Shown here one piece after another: positions 36,987 to 47,046 of a stretch of DNA of 64,000 nt; position 1 is the first letter of the stretch; each line of letters begins with the position of its first letter. The stretch is from Erwinia_E haradaeae_E (GTDB taxonomy: Bacteria; Pseudomonadota; Gammaproteobacteria; Enterobacterales; Enterobacteriaceae). The translations under genes and the position numbers were made by a program. Below the pieces are notes generated by a model. That model was not told the DNA's origin. It saw nothing but the letters and a program-made list of their open reading frames with translations, and made no database searches. The DNA lies in assembly GCF_900699015.1 (NCBI RefSeq), contig NZ_LR217737.1:1017118-1081117 (forward strand), in the 5' to 3' direction.

Positions 36987-37364
36987 GTGAAAAAACAAAG
37001 ACCGGTAAACTTAAATTTCTCTACTATCTGTTTCCCATTAACCGCAATTATATCTATTCTTCATCGAATTTCTGGAGTAATCACCTTTTTCTCCATTGGA
37101 ATTCTTCTGTGGTTGCTTGGTCTCTCTCTTTCCTCTCCTAAAAACTTTCTTGAAGTATCTACTATCATAAATAGTTTACATTTTAAATTTATTGCATGGG
37201 TATTAGTTAGTACCCTCTCGTTTCACTTTATCGGAGGGATACGACATCTTATAATGGACTTTGGGCTTATTAGTACAACCTTAAAAACAGGTAAAATTTC
37301 CTCGAAAGTTGTATTAGGTTCTTCAATCCTACTTGCAATTTTATCTGGAGTAGTTATATGGTAA
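36987..37364 (+). CDS. sdhC: Succinate dehydrogenase cytochrome b556 subunit
   Basis: Membrane anchor of complex II that binds heme b and ubiquinone with SdhD. The 125 residues match E. coli SdhC after its first four residues: KKQRPVNLNFSTI, ISILHRISGVITFF, and the heme-ligand histidine in FHFIGGIRHLIMDFG. Three membrane helices are visible. The start is GTG, preceded by AAGGAGAG about 13 bases upstream. An ATG at 36976 is out of frame and runs into a stop after four codons. The gene overlaps sdhD by 7 bases. Confidence 0.94.
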   Translation: MKKQRPVNLNFSTICFPLTAIISILHRISGVITFFSIGILLWLLGLSLSSPKNFLEVSTIINSLHFKFIAWVLVSTLSFHFIGGIRHLIMDFGLISTTLKTGKISSKVVLGSSILLAILSGVVIW

Positions 37365-37705
37365 ACAGTGCTTCTGCCTTAGGGCGTAATGGTTTGCATG
37401 ACTGGATATTACTTCGTGCTACCGCTCTGATAATCGCACTTTATATACTCTACTTACTTGCATGGCTTGTGATATCAGAATCTATTACCTATAATACCTG
37501 GCATATTTTTTTTAGTACATCTTTGACGAAGGTTTTTACTTGTCTAGCACTATGGTCTTTGTTAGTGCATGGTTGGATTGGGATGTGGCAAATATTAACT
37601 GACTATGTTACCGCATACTCACTACGACTACTACTACAATTAGTAGTAGTCGTAGTTTTATTTGTATATGCTATATACGGTACTATGATTGTTTGGAGCA
37701 TGTAA
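37358..37705 (+). CDS. sdhD: Succinate dehydrogenase membrane anchor subunit
   Basis: Second membrane anchor of complex II. The 115 residues equal the E. coli length: SASALGRNGLHDWILLRATA at the N-terminus and the conserved HGWIGMWQILTDYV, with the heme-ligand histidine and the quinone-site tyrosine. Three membrane helices are present. Its stop TAA shares one base with the sdhA ATG (TAATG), indicating coupling. Confidence 0.95.
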   Translation: MVNSASALGRNGLHDWILLRATALIIALYILYLLAWLVISESITYNTWHIFFSTSLTKVFTCLALWSLLVHGWIGMWQILTDYVTAYSLRLLLQLVVVVVLFVYAIYGTMIVWSM

Positions 37706-39471
37706 TGCAATTGCCAGTAAGAGAATTTGACGCTATTGTTATCGGTGCGGGTGGAGCAGGAATGCGTGCTGCATTAGAGATCACTCAATCCGGTCAAACT
37801 TGTGCACTACTATCAAAAGTTTTTCCGACGCGATCCCATACTGTATCTGCTCAAGGAGGAATTACGGTTGCTCTCAATAACGCACATCAAGATAATTGGG
37901 AATGGCACATGTATGATACTGTCAAAGGTTCTGATTATATTGGTGATCAGAATGCAATTGAATATATGTGCAAAGCTGGTCCAGAAGCTATTATAGAACT
38001 TGAGCATATGGGGCTACCATTTTCTCGTTTGGATAACGGACGTATTTATCAGCGACCTTTTGGAGGGCAATCTAAAAATTTTGGCTCTGAACAAGCCGCA
38101 CGTACAGCTGCAGCCGCAGATCGCACTGGTCATGCCCTTCTACACACTTTATATCAGCAAAATCTAAAAAGCAAAACTACAATCTTTTCTGAGTGGTATG
38201 CACTAGATCTGGTAAAAAATATTCATGGCGCAATTGTCGGTTGTACCGCATTTAATATTGAAGATGGTATTGCAGTGTACTTTAAAGCACGTGCAACAAT
38301 TCTAGCGACCGGTGGAGCTGGACGAATCTACCAGTCTACAACTAATGCATATATCAATACTGGCGATGGAATTGGAATGGCTTTACGTGCAGATGTTCCA
38401 ATTCAAGATATGGAGATGTGGCAGTTTCATCCTACAGGAATCGCTGGAGTAGGAGTTTTAATAACAGAAGCATGTCGCGGTGAAGGTGGTTATTTATTAA
38501 ATAAAAATGGTGAACGTTTCATGAAACGGTATGCGCCTAATTCCAAAGATCTTGCAGGACGTGATGTAGTAGCGCGTTCAATCATGATTGAAATTCTCGA
38601 AGGCCGAGGATATGATGGTTCATTGGGCCCACATGTCAAATTAAAATTAGATCATTTAGGTCAACAAATACTCCAATCACGTTTACCTGGAATTTTAGAA
38701 ATGTCCCGGACATTTGCCCACGTCGACCCCATCCGGGATCCCATTCCAGTTGTACCAACATGTCATTACATGATGGGGGGTATTCCAACTACAATATCTG
38801 GCCAAGCACTTACAGTGAATAAAAGAGGAGAAGATGTGATCATTCCTGGTCTATTCGCAGTAGGAGAGGTAGCTTGTGTATCGGTACATGGTGCTAATCG
38901 TTTGGGGGGGAATTCTTTATTAGATTTGGTTGTATTTGGACGCGCTATTGGCCTCCACATCAATGATGTGTTTCAAAAACAAGGCCCTTTATTAGAAGCA
39001 AGTAATAATGAAATTCAAGCTTCTTTATCACGTTTATTGCGTTGGAATCATAATAAAAAAGGTGAGGATCCAAAAAAAATACGTAAGGCTCTACAGGCCT
39101 GTATGCATCGGAACTTCTCAGTTTTCCGAGAAGGCTCCTCTATGGCTCTAGGTATAGAAGAACTTAAGGATTTACAAAAACGTCTCCATGCTGCCCGTCT
39201 TGATGATCATTCTAGCGAGTTCAATACTAATCGTATTGAATGCCTAGAATTAGATAACTTAATAGAAACTGCTTATGTAACTGCATTAGCAGCAAATTAC
39301 CGTACTGAAAGTCGAGGAGCTCATAGCCGAATTGACTATCCTGATCGTAATGATGAAGACTGGTTATGTCATACCCTTTATCTTCCAAAATACAAAAAAA
39401 TGATACGCCGTGCTGTAAATATGAAACCTATACTGCGTTCACCCTTTTCCCCTCAGGTGCGTAGCTACTAG
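37705..39471 (+). CDS. sdhA: Succinate dehydrogenase flavoprotein subunit
   Basis: Oxidises succinate to fumarate with covalent FAD. From the ATG at 37705 the product has 588 residues, the E. coli length. VIGAGGAGMRAAL binds FAD, the FAD-linked histidine is in RSHTVSAQGG, and the catalytic region shows QFHPTGIAG, ERFMKRYAP and RDVVARSI. HANRLGGN-type sequence (VHGANRLGGNSLLD) follows. An upstream in-frame TTG at 37693 would add four residues but lies inside sdhD. Confidence 0.97.
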   Translation: MQLPVREFDAIVIGAGGAGMRAALEITQSGQTCALLSKVFPTRSHTVSAQGGITVALNNAHQDNWEWHMYDTVKGSDYIGDQNAIEYMCKAGPEAIIELEHMGLPFSRLDNGRIYQRPFGGQSKNFGSEQAARTAAAADRTGHALLHTLYQQNLKSKTTIFSEWYALDLVKNIHGAIVGCTAFNIEDGIAVYFKARATILATGGAGRIYQSTTNAYINTGDGIGMALRADVPIQDMEMWQFHPTGIAGVGVLITEACRGEGGYLLNKNGERFMKRYAPNSKDLAGRDVVARSIMIEILEGRGYDGSLGPHVKLKLDHLGQQILQSRLPGILEMSRTFAHVDPIRDPIPVVPTCHYMMGGIPTTISGQALTVNKRGEDVIIPGLFAVGEVACVSVHGANRLGGNSLLDLVVFGRAIGLHINDVFQKQGPLLEASNNEIQASLSRLLRWNHNKKGEDPKKIRKALQACMHRNFSVFREGSSMALGIEELKDLQKRLHAARLDDHSSEFNTNRIECLELDNLIETAYVTALAANYRTESRGAHSRIDYPDRNDEDWLCHTLYLPKYKKMIRRAVNMKPILRSPFSPQVRSY

Positions 39472-39494
39472 TAGTAGTTATCAGAGATAAGACA

Positions 39495-40211
39495 ATGGTA
39501 CTTAAATTTTCTATTTATCGTTATCATCCAGAGTTAAGTATAACTCCATATATGCAAGACTATCTTCTAGAAATAAAAGATAATGAAAACCTTATGCTTT
39601 TGGATGCACTGATGCTTCTTAAGGAGAGTGATCCGACACTCACCTTTCGATATTCTTGTCGTGAAGGAGTCTGTGGCTCAGATGGATTAAATATTAATGG
39701 TAAAAATCGTCTAGCCTGCATTACCCCAATCTCAATATTGGCACGAAAAAACAAAAATATCATTATCCGGCCATTACCACTTTTACCTATCATTAGAGAT
39801 CTTGTAGTGGATATGAAGCAATTTTATTTACAATATGAAAAAATTAAGCCTTACTTATGTCATGACTCTAATATAATGCCAGAAAAAGAACATCTACAAA
39901 CACCAGAACAACGTGATCAAATAGACGGTTTATATGAATGTATTCTCTGTGCATGCTGCTCTACAGCCTGTCCATCTTTTTGGTGGAATCCAGATAAATT
40001 TTTAGGACCAGCTAGTCTTCTTACTTCCTATCGATTCCTAACTGATAGTCGAGATACCGCAACCAATAACCGACTTGATAATCTCAGCGATGCCTTTAGC
40101 GCGTTTAGATGTCATAGCATTATGAATTGTGTCCAAGTATGTCCAAAAGGCCTAAACCCTGCTGCAGCTATTAGTCATATTAAATCTAAACTATTACAGC
40201 GAGACGCTTGA
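39495..40211 (+). CDS. sdhB: Succinate dehydrogenase iron-sulfur subunit
   Basis: Carries electrons from FAD to quinone through three Fe-S clusters. The 238 residues equal the E. coli length. The [2Fe-2S] cysteines are in SCREGVCGSDGLNINGKN and the following LACI. The [4Fe-4S] and [3Fe-4S] ligands are in ECILCACCSTACPSFWW and CHSIMNCVQVCPKGLNP. All ligands are present. The gene starts 23 bases after sdhA. Confidence 0.97.
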   Translation: MVLKFSIYRYHPELSITPYMQDYLLEIKDNENLMLLDALMLLKESDPTLTFRYSCREGVCGSDGLNINGKNRLACITPISILARKNKNIIIRPLPLLPIIRDLVVDMKQFYLQYEKIKPYLCHDSNIMPEKEHLQTPEQRDQIDGLYECILCACCSTACPSFWWNPDKFLGPASLLTSYRFLTDSRDTATNNRLDNLSDAFSAFRCHSIMNCVQVCPKGLNPAAAISHIKSKLLQRDA

Positions 40212-40421
40212 TATTTTTATACTACACATCTATGGACTTCTAACTATGTATACAACTATCTTTAATATAACCTCCTAATTAAAGATATGATTAAATTACC
40301 TTATACTCAATATGATTTACAATCATATGTATTTGATATTGTAAGACATAATAAGTAAATCAATTAACTAAATTAATGTAATGCATATAAATAAAATATA
40401 AACCATGCTTAAGGAATCCAA

Positions 40422-43241
40422 ATGAAGAATAGCATGATAAAGTCCTGGCGAGACTCCTCTTGGATGACTGGAGCAAATCAGGCATATATAGAATGCCTTT
40501 ATGCAGAATTTTTAATCAATCCATACTCTGTAGATAAAAGATGGCGTTCTCTGTTTGAGCAAATACCTAGAACGGATACTGATCAAGAAGAAAATTATTC
40601 TAACTCGCAAGAATCTATTTTAAATACAGAAAAAAGTGATTTACGACTGCAGTGCTCTAAAAATAGTTATGCAAAAACTGATTATCTAGTAAAAATCTGG
40701 AAACTAATTAATGCATTTCGTATATTTGGTCATAATAATGCCAATCTGGACCCATTAGGGTTACATGAAAAAAAAATAATTCCAGAACTTGAGTTAGCCT
40801 ATTATCACTTCAGTACTTATGATCTAGAGCATAAAATCAAAACAAGTCATTACTTTTCTAACGATATAGGTGAAATCAAGTTAGGTGATCTATATACTAC
40901 TTTACAAAATACTTACTGTGGTTCTGTAGGAATAGAGTTTATGCATATTAGCTATGCAAATGAAAGAGAATGGATTACAAAACAGTTAGAATTAGTAAAA
41001 CAACCAAGAATGTTTTCTTTAGAACAAAAAAAGAAGATCCTATGTGATCTTACTAAAGCAGAGGGTTTAGAGCGTTACATTGCCTCACAATTTCCTGGTA
41101 CAAAACGCTTCTCACTTGAAGGCGGAGATTCACTAATACCAATGCTCAATGTGTTAATTCAATATGCTAGAAAAAAAGGAACACATGAAATCGTATTTGG
41201 TATGGCACACCGCGGGCGTCTTAACACTTTAATTAACGTTTTTGGAAAAAAACCACAAGATTTATTCAAAGAATTTTCAGGTAAAGAACCAGTTTTTCAA
41301 GGTAGTGGTGATGTTAAATATCATATGGGTATTTCTTCTGAAATAGACACTGAGAGTGGAAGCATACATTTAACGTTAGCATGCAATCCTTCTCATCTAG
41401 AGATTGTTAATCCAGTAGTAATGGGAATCACACGAGCACATATAGATCGCCTCAATCATAAAGATAAACATCACATTTTACCAGTTACCATTCACGGGGA
41501 TTCAGCTATTAGTGGACAAGGAGTAGTACAAGAAACTTTAAATATGTCCAGGGTGCCCGGTTACCAAGTAGGAGGGGCAATTCGGATTATCATCAATAAT
41601 CAAATTGGATTTACCACGTCTAATTCCGAAGAAACCAGATCAACAAACTATTGCACTGATATTGGTAAAATGGTTATGGCACCAATTTTTCATGTGAATT
41701 CTGATGATCCTGAAGCAGTAGTCTTTGTTACTCGCCTGGCATTAGATTTTCATTATCTTTTTCAACGAGATGTATTCATTGATCTGGTCTGTTACCGTCG
41801 ACATGGTCATAATGAAGCAGATGAGCCAAGCACCACTCAACCTATTATGTATCAAAAAATCAAAAATCATCCAACTACTCGTGAAATCTATGCTTCTCAG
41901 CTATGTGATGAAAAAGTAATTAGACAGATAGATGCTATGAATATGTTTAAGAGTAATCGTGATTTATTGGACAAAGGAGATTACATCGTTCCTATAACAC
42001 CAAAAATATATCAACTAAACAACCTTTCTAATCAAAAGATTATTCATAGTAATGTTACCCAGTGTCAAGAACAACAAAACAATATCACAATGAATCATTT
42101 ACAAAGCCTTGCTACCAAAATCAGCACAATTCCAGAAGGCATAACTATGCATTCACGCATTATCAAAATTTATAAAAATCGTGCTGAGATGGCAAGTGGA
42201 GATAGACCATTTGATTGGGGTGCAGCTGAAAATCTTGCGTATGCCACACTTCTAGATATTGGTATTTCATGCCGCCTTTCTGGTGAAGATATTAGACGTG
42301 GCACCTTTTTTCATCGTCATGCTATGATTCATAATCAATCTAATGGATCAATATACTGCCCCTTAAAAAACCTTAATAAATATCAAGGTTCTTTTGATAT
42401 ATGGGATTCCGTTCTTTCAGAAGAAGCTGTATTAGCATTCGAATATGGCTATTCAATAACAGCACCAAATGTCTTAACAATCTGGGAAGCTCAATTTGGT
42501 GATTTTGCTAATGGTGCTCAAGTAGTTATTGATCAGTTTATTAGTAGTGGCGAACAAAAATGGGGTTGTCGGTCTAACTTAGTAATGCTTCTTCCTCATG
42601 GCTACGAAGGACAAGGACCAGAACATTCGTCCGCTCGTCTTGAGCGCTATTTACAACTCTGTTCTGAAAACAATATACAAGTATGTATTCCATCTACACC
42701 TTCTCAGCTATATCATATGTTACGACGTCAGATGCTAACGAAGCTGTATCGTCCACTTATAGTAATGTCACCTAAATCCTTATTGCGTCACTCAGAAGCT
42801 GTTTCCTCATTAGAGGATCTTTCCTGTGGTAAATTCGAATTAGTCATTAATGAGATCGATAAACTCTTTATTCCATCATTAAAACGCATTATACTCTGTT
42901 CAGGTAAGGTATACTACGACCTTTTACAGAAACGACGTACAAATCAGCAAACTAATATTGCTATTTTACGTATCGAGCAATTATACCCATTTCCTTATCA
43001 AGCACTACAAACCGTATTACAAGAATATACCCATATCAATGATTTTATCTGGTGTCAAGAAGAACCAAAAAATCAAGGCGCATGGTATTTTGTTAAAAAT
43101 CATTACCAAACAGTTCTACCATTAGGGGCTACTTTACGTTATGCTGGACGACCATCTTCTGCTGCACCGGCAGTAGGTTATATATCCTTACATCGTCAAC
43201 AACAAGAAGATCTATTAAATAACGCATTGACTATTGAATAA
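40422..43241 (+). CDS. sucA: 2-oxoglutarate dehydrogenase E1
   Basis: Thiamine-diphosphate E1 of the 2-oxoglutarate dehydrogenase complex. The 939 residues match E. coli SucA (933). MAHRGRLNTLINVFGKKP, IHGDSAISGQGVVQET, YRRHGHNEADEPS and the C-terminal EEPKNQGAW are typical, and the cofactor-binding aspartate and asparagine regions are intact. The N-terminal peripheral arm (SWMTGANQAYIE) is present. It lies 210 bases after sdhB, as in enterics. The E3 component (lpd) is not in this window. Confidence 0.97.
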   Translation: MKNSMIKSWRDSSWMTGANQAYIECLYAEFLINPYSVDKRWRSLFEQIPRTDTDQEENYSNSQESILNTEKSDLRLQCSKNSYAKTDYLVKIWKLINAFRIFGHNNANLDPLGLHEKKIIPELELAYYHFSTYDLEHKIKTSHYFSNDIGEIKLGDLYTTLQNTYCGSVGIEFMHISYANEREWITKQLELVKQPRMFSLEQKKKILCDLTKAEGLERYIASQFPGTKRFSLEGGDSLIPMLNVLIQYARKKGTHEIVFGMAHRGRLNTLINVFGKKPQDLFKEFSGKEPVFQGSGDVKYHMGISSEIDTESGSIHLTLACNPSHLEIVNPVVMGITRAHIDRLNHKDKHHILPVTIHGDSAISGQGVVQETLNMSRVPGYQVGGAIRIIINNQIGFTTSNSEETRSTNYCTDIGKMVMAPIFHVNSDDPEAVVFVTRLALDFHYLFQRDVFIDLVCYRRHGHNEADEPSTTQPIMYQKIKNHPTTREIYASQLCDEKVIRQIDAMNMFKSNRDLLDKGDYIVPITPKIYQLNNLSNQKIIHSNVTQCQEQQNNITMNHLQSLATKISTIPEGITMHSRIIKIYKNRAEMASGDRPFDWGAAENLAYATLLDIGISCRLSGEDIRRGTFFHRHAMIHNQSNGSIYCPLKNLNKYQGSFDIWDSVLSEEAVLAFEYGYSITAPNVLTIWEAQFGDFANGAQVVIDQFISSGEQKWGCRSNLVMLLPHGYEGQGPEHSSARLERYLQLCSENNIQVCIPSTPSQLYHMLRRQMLTKLYRPLIVMSPKSLLRHSEAVSSLEDLSCGKFELVINEIDKLFIPSLKRIILCSGKVYYDLLQKRRTNQQTNIAILRIEQLYPFPYQALQTVLQEYTHINDFIWCQEEPKNQGAWYFVKNHYQTVLPLGATLRYAGRPSSAAPAVGYISLHRQQQEDLLNNALTIE

Positions 43242-43274
43242 TGTTAAGATATTAAATAATTTTAAGGAAATAAC

Positions 43275-44492
43275 ATGAGTAGCATAGATATCATCGTTCC
43301 TGATTTGCCAGAATCTGTATCTGATGCGACTGTTTCTAAATGGCATAAAAAAATTGGCGATAGAATACAGCGTGACGAAATTTTAGTTGATATTGAAACT
43401 GATAAAGTAATAATCGAAATTCCAGCAGTTGATGATGGTATTCTAACAAATATTGTAATTAACACAGATGCTTCTGTTAAAGCTCATCAAATATTAGGGC
43501 ACTTTAATTCCTTACAGGATGATGATCAATCCGAATCTTTTCAAATGCAAAATCAAATAGATGTTCTAAAACCTAATAAAAAAAAATCTATCGATGAAAA
43601 ACAAATCAAATCTCTTGGTCCTGCGATGCGTCGTTTTATCAATGAGAATAAGGAAAAATCAGACATATTAAAAAATAATAACATCAATTCTCTATTTTCA
43701 AGAAAAAAAACAGAAGAACCTTCTATTGATTATTTATCTGTCTCTTCTGAAGCGCCAGAAGACAGTAAATCTGTATGCTTAACTCTTAAAGATCGTAGTG
43801 AAAAGCGTATACCTATGACGAATTTTCGTAAAAGAATGACAGAACGTTTAATGTATACAAAAAATACAACTGCTATGTTGACTACCTTTAATGAGATGAA
43901 CGTACAACCCATTTTATCTTTACGTCAAAAATATGGGTCATCATTTGAAAAAACATATTCTGTTCGTTTAGGGTTAATGTCCTTTTATATTAAAGCTGTA
44001 GTAGAAAGTTTAAAACATTATCCAGAAATTAATGCATCTATTGATCGTTCAGAAGTAGTGTATCATAACTATTTTGATATTAGTATTGCTGTCTCTACAG
44101 CACGAGGTGTTATTACTCCAGTATTAAGAAATGCTGATACTTTGAGTCTTTCTGATATAGAAAAGACAGTAAAAGAATTAGCAAAAAAAGCACGTGATAA
44201 TAAACTTGACTATAATGAGCTTACCGGAGGTACTTTTACTATTACCAATGGTGGGGTTTTTGGATCATTAATATCTACACCACTTATTAATCCACCGCAA
44301 AGCGCTATTTTAGGAATGCACGCAATTAAAGAACGTCCAGTAGCAGTTAATGGAGAAATAGTAATTTTACCTATGATGTACATTGCTCTTTCTTATGACC
44401 ATCGACTTATCGATGGACGTGAAGCGGTTGGTTATCTTAACACATTAAAAAATTTATTAGAAGACCCAGCTCGTATTTTATTGAATATTTAA
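43275..44492 (+). CDS. sucB: 2-oxoglutarate dehydrogenase E2 (dihydrolipoyl succinyltransferase)
   Basis: Core E2 that transfers succinyl groups to CoA. The 405 residues equal the E. coli length. The lipoyl lysine is in IETDKVIIEIPA near residue 43. The subunit-binding domain begins near LGPAMRRFI, and the catalytic histidine and aspartate are in SYDHRLIDGREAV. The linkers are rich in K and N. sucC and sucD, which follow sucB in enterics, are not present. Confidence 0.97.
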   Translation: MSSIDIIVPDLPESVSDATVSKWHKKIGDRIQRDEILVDIETDKVIIEIPAVDDGILTNIVINTDASVKAHQILGHFNSLQDDDQSESFQMQNQIDVLKPNKKKSIDEKQIKSLGPAMRRFINENKEKSDILKNNNINSLFSRKKTEEPSIDYLSVSSEAPEDSKSVCLTLKDRSEKRIPMTNFRKRMTERLMYTKNTTAMLTTFNEMNVQPILSLRQKYGSSFEKTYSVRLGLMSFYIKAVVESLKHYPEINASIDRSEVVYHNYFDISIAVSTARGVITPVLRNADTLSLSDIEKTVKELAKKARDNKLDYNELTGGTFTITNGGVFGSLISTPLINPPQSAILGMHAIKERPVAVNGEIVILPMMYIALSYDHRLIDGREAVGYLNTLKNLLEDPARILLNI

Positions 44493-44859
44493 ATATAATT
44501 ATTTAGTAATCTCTTTATCTAACAGATCAAAATAGATGTTATGAACAGAATTATATTTAAGACCAAGTAACAACAATCCTATTTTATATATTATAATTAG
44601 TGTTTCTAAAAAATAATACATCCTTATCTATAAGATTAAGCGGTACTTCTAAACTTAACTTAAATGAAAATAAAAATTTTATTCTTTATAAAAAGAATTG
44701 ATGATTATTTTATTTATATAAGAATAGTTTATAAATCAAAAACTTATATTCATAATAAAACAGATGATAATTAATTCGATATAGATACTATTCTCTATAT
44801 CATATAATAACGAATCTAGGATGAATATATAGTAATTTATTATTTTTTGGATTAAAGAA
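44493..44859. other. Non-coding stretch where sucC would start
   Basis: In E. coli sucC and sucD (2 kb together) follow sucB. Here only 367 bases separate sucB from priA, so sucCD were deleted, not decayed in place. No gene or RNA was recognised. Confidence 0.6.
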
Positions 44860-47046
44860 ATGTCTGTAATTCAGGTAGCATTACCTATTCCTTATTCTAG
44901 TAATTTTGATTATTTGTTACCTATTCATATTAAGTATGTGGTTGTTGGTGGACGAGTACGTGTTCCTTTTGGCAATCGAAAAGAAATTGGCATAGTAGTC
45001 TCTATTAAAAATAGTAGCATTTATCCATATCATAAACTAAAAAAAATAGATCAAGTACTAGACATTAAATCATTATATCATCCTAATCTATGGCTTCTTT
45101 TGAACTGGATTTCTAACTATTACCATCTTTCATTAGGCCAAATTTTATTTTATTCTTTACCAATATTGCTACGTAAAGGAGAGTTACTAGAATCCCATCC
45201 CCTATACCACTGGGTTATTACTTCTAAAGGACGTAAACAGTTTTTTGATGATATTAATCATAATACCAAAACATATGAAATTCTTACTAAATTATATTAC
45301 AAACCATTATATAATGATGATACAAATAACAATAAGATTACTAATGACATCCTTCAATCACTAGCTTCCAAAGATCTATGTAAATTAGAAAAAATTATTC
45401 ATGTAAAACAAGATTGGCATAAAAATTATTCTATAAATAATGTATACTTACATATGAATATAGAACAAAGAATTGCTATCTCAACTATTTGTAAATCACA
45501 TAATAACTTTATTGTTTGGTTATTTATGTGGACTATAAACTATGATAAAACTGCAATCTATCTTTGTATGATAGAAAACATTATGTCTAAGGGGAAACAA
45601 ATACTTATCTTAGTTCCACAAATTAACTTAATATTAAAGATGATTAGATTATGTCAAGCAAGGTTTAAAGTTCCAATTGATATTTTTCATTCTAAATTAA
45701 ATAATAAAAAACGATTGAATGCATGGAAAAGATCTAGGTCTGGCGAAACAGCTATCATTATAGGAACTAATTCAGTTATTTTTACTCCTTTACATCAACT
45801 TGGACTCATCATTCTTGATGACGAACACCATGTAGCATATCAAAATAAAAAAGGTGGACGTTATAACATTCGTGATATTGCTATATTACGCGCAAAACAA
45901 GAGAACATACCTATTATTATGGGCTCTACCACACCGTCACTAAAGACATTACATAATGTCGATTTAGGAAAATATCATGAAATAAATTTAAGGCAATCTC
46001 AATATGATACTAATTCCGTGATACGAACGTTAGTGAATATAAAAAATCTCTATCTAAAAAATGGTTTATCACCGTTGCTAATAGAAAGAATGAGATTACA
46101 TCTTAATAAAAATAACCAAATTCTATTGTTTTTAAATCGTCGTGGTTTTTCACCGATTCTATTATGTCATGAATGCAACTTGATTATTCAATGTGAGATA
46201 TGTCATCAGAGTTACACATTACATAAAAACATAGACCAACTACAATGCCATTCTTGTCAAAGAAGTATCCCAATACCATATAAATGTTTTAATTGTGGAT
46301 CTAAAGCTCTTATATCAATTGGTATAGGAACAGAACAACTAGAACTGAATTTAAAAGTATTATTTCCTAATATTTCTATAACACGTATCGACACTGATAC
46401 AATACCGTTAACTGGTAAACTAGAAGAAAAATTAAAAAATACTGATAGTAGTAAAGCGCATATTTTAGTTGGTACACAAATGATTATACAAGAATGTTTT
46501 TTCTCGAATGTAACATTAGTAATTTTACTAGAAGTAGATAATATCTTATTTTCTACTGATTTCCGATCTGTAGAATATTTTGCTCAACTTTATCATCAGA
46601 TTGTTAGGATGTTAAAAAATAATAGCAAAAAGGGAGAAATTATATTTCAAACTTGTTATCCAGAACACCCTACTTTTCAAACTTTATTAAATAAAGACTA
46701 TATTTTTTTTGCGAAAACAACTCTTGCAGAACGTAAAAATCTTTTACTTCCACCATATATCCATCAAGTCATTTTGAATGTAGAAGACAAAGATAACAAA
46801 AGTGCATATTATTATCTTGTAAAGATATATAAACTTCTTAAGCTACATCCAATATATAATTCATCGTTACAAATCATTGGCCCTACACCGTTACTATCTG
46901 TTCATCGATCTAATCAATATAAATGGCAACTAGCTCTCTATCATCCATCTTTATCAACACTTCATCAGATCACGAAATTAAGTTTAATATCTATTAAAAA
47001 TTTATTGATGTTAAAAAAGATTAAATTAACATTAGAAATCAATTAA
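44860..47046 (+). CDS. priA: Primosomal protein PriA with ruined helicase motifs
   Basis: PriA restarts stalled forks by binding them and loading the primosome. The 728 residues (732 in E. coli) form one open frame collinear with PriA: N-terminal DNA-binding domain (RVRVPFGNRKEIGIVVS), helicase lobes and C-terminal domain. The eight zinc cysteines are all present at 436, 439, 445, 448, 463, 466, 476 and 479, the same numbers as in E. coli. The ATPase motifs are not kept. Walker A GVTGSGKT has become WTINYDKT (224-231, only K230 and T231 kept), DEEH is DDEH, GTQMLAKGHHF is GTQMIIQECFF, and the QVAGRAGR motif is QIVRMLKN. Helicase activity is very probably lost, while structural roles may remain. 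Confidence 0.93.
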   Translation: MSVIQVALPIPYSSNFDYLLPIHIKYVVVGGRVRVPFGNRKEIGIVVSIKNSSIYPYHKLKKIDQVLDIKSLYHPNLWLLLNWISNYYHLSLGQILFYSLPILLRKGELLESHPLYHWVITSKGRKQFFDDINHNTKTYEILTKLYYKPLYNDDTNNNKITNDILQSLASKDLCKLEKIIHVKQDWHKNYSINNVYLHMNIEQRIAISTICKSHNNFIVWLFMWTINYDKTAIYLCMIENIMSKGKQILILVPQINLILKMIRLCQARFKVPIDIFHSKLNNKKRLNAWKRSRSGETAIIIGTNSVIFTPLHQLGLIILDDEHHVAYQNKKGGRYNIRDIAILRAKQENIPIIMGSTTPSLKTLHNVDLGKYHEINLRQSQYDTNSVIRTLVNIKNLYLKNGLSPLLIERMRLHLNKNNQILLFLNRRGFSPILLCHECNLIIQCEICHQSYTLHKNIDQLQCHSCQRSIPIPYKCFNCGSKALISIGIGTEQLELNLKVLFPNISITRIDTDTIPLTGKLEEKLKNTDSSKAHILVGTQMIIQECFFSNVTLVILLEVDNILFSTDFRSVEYFAQLYHQIVRMLKNNSKKGEIIFQTCYPEHPTFQTLLNKDYIFFAKTTLAERKNLLLPPYIHQVILNVEDKDNKSAYYYLVKIYKLLKLHPIYNSSLQIIGPTPLLSVHRSNQYKWQLALYHPSLSTLHQITKLSLISIKNLLMLKKIKLTLEIN

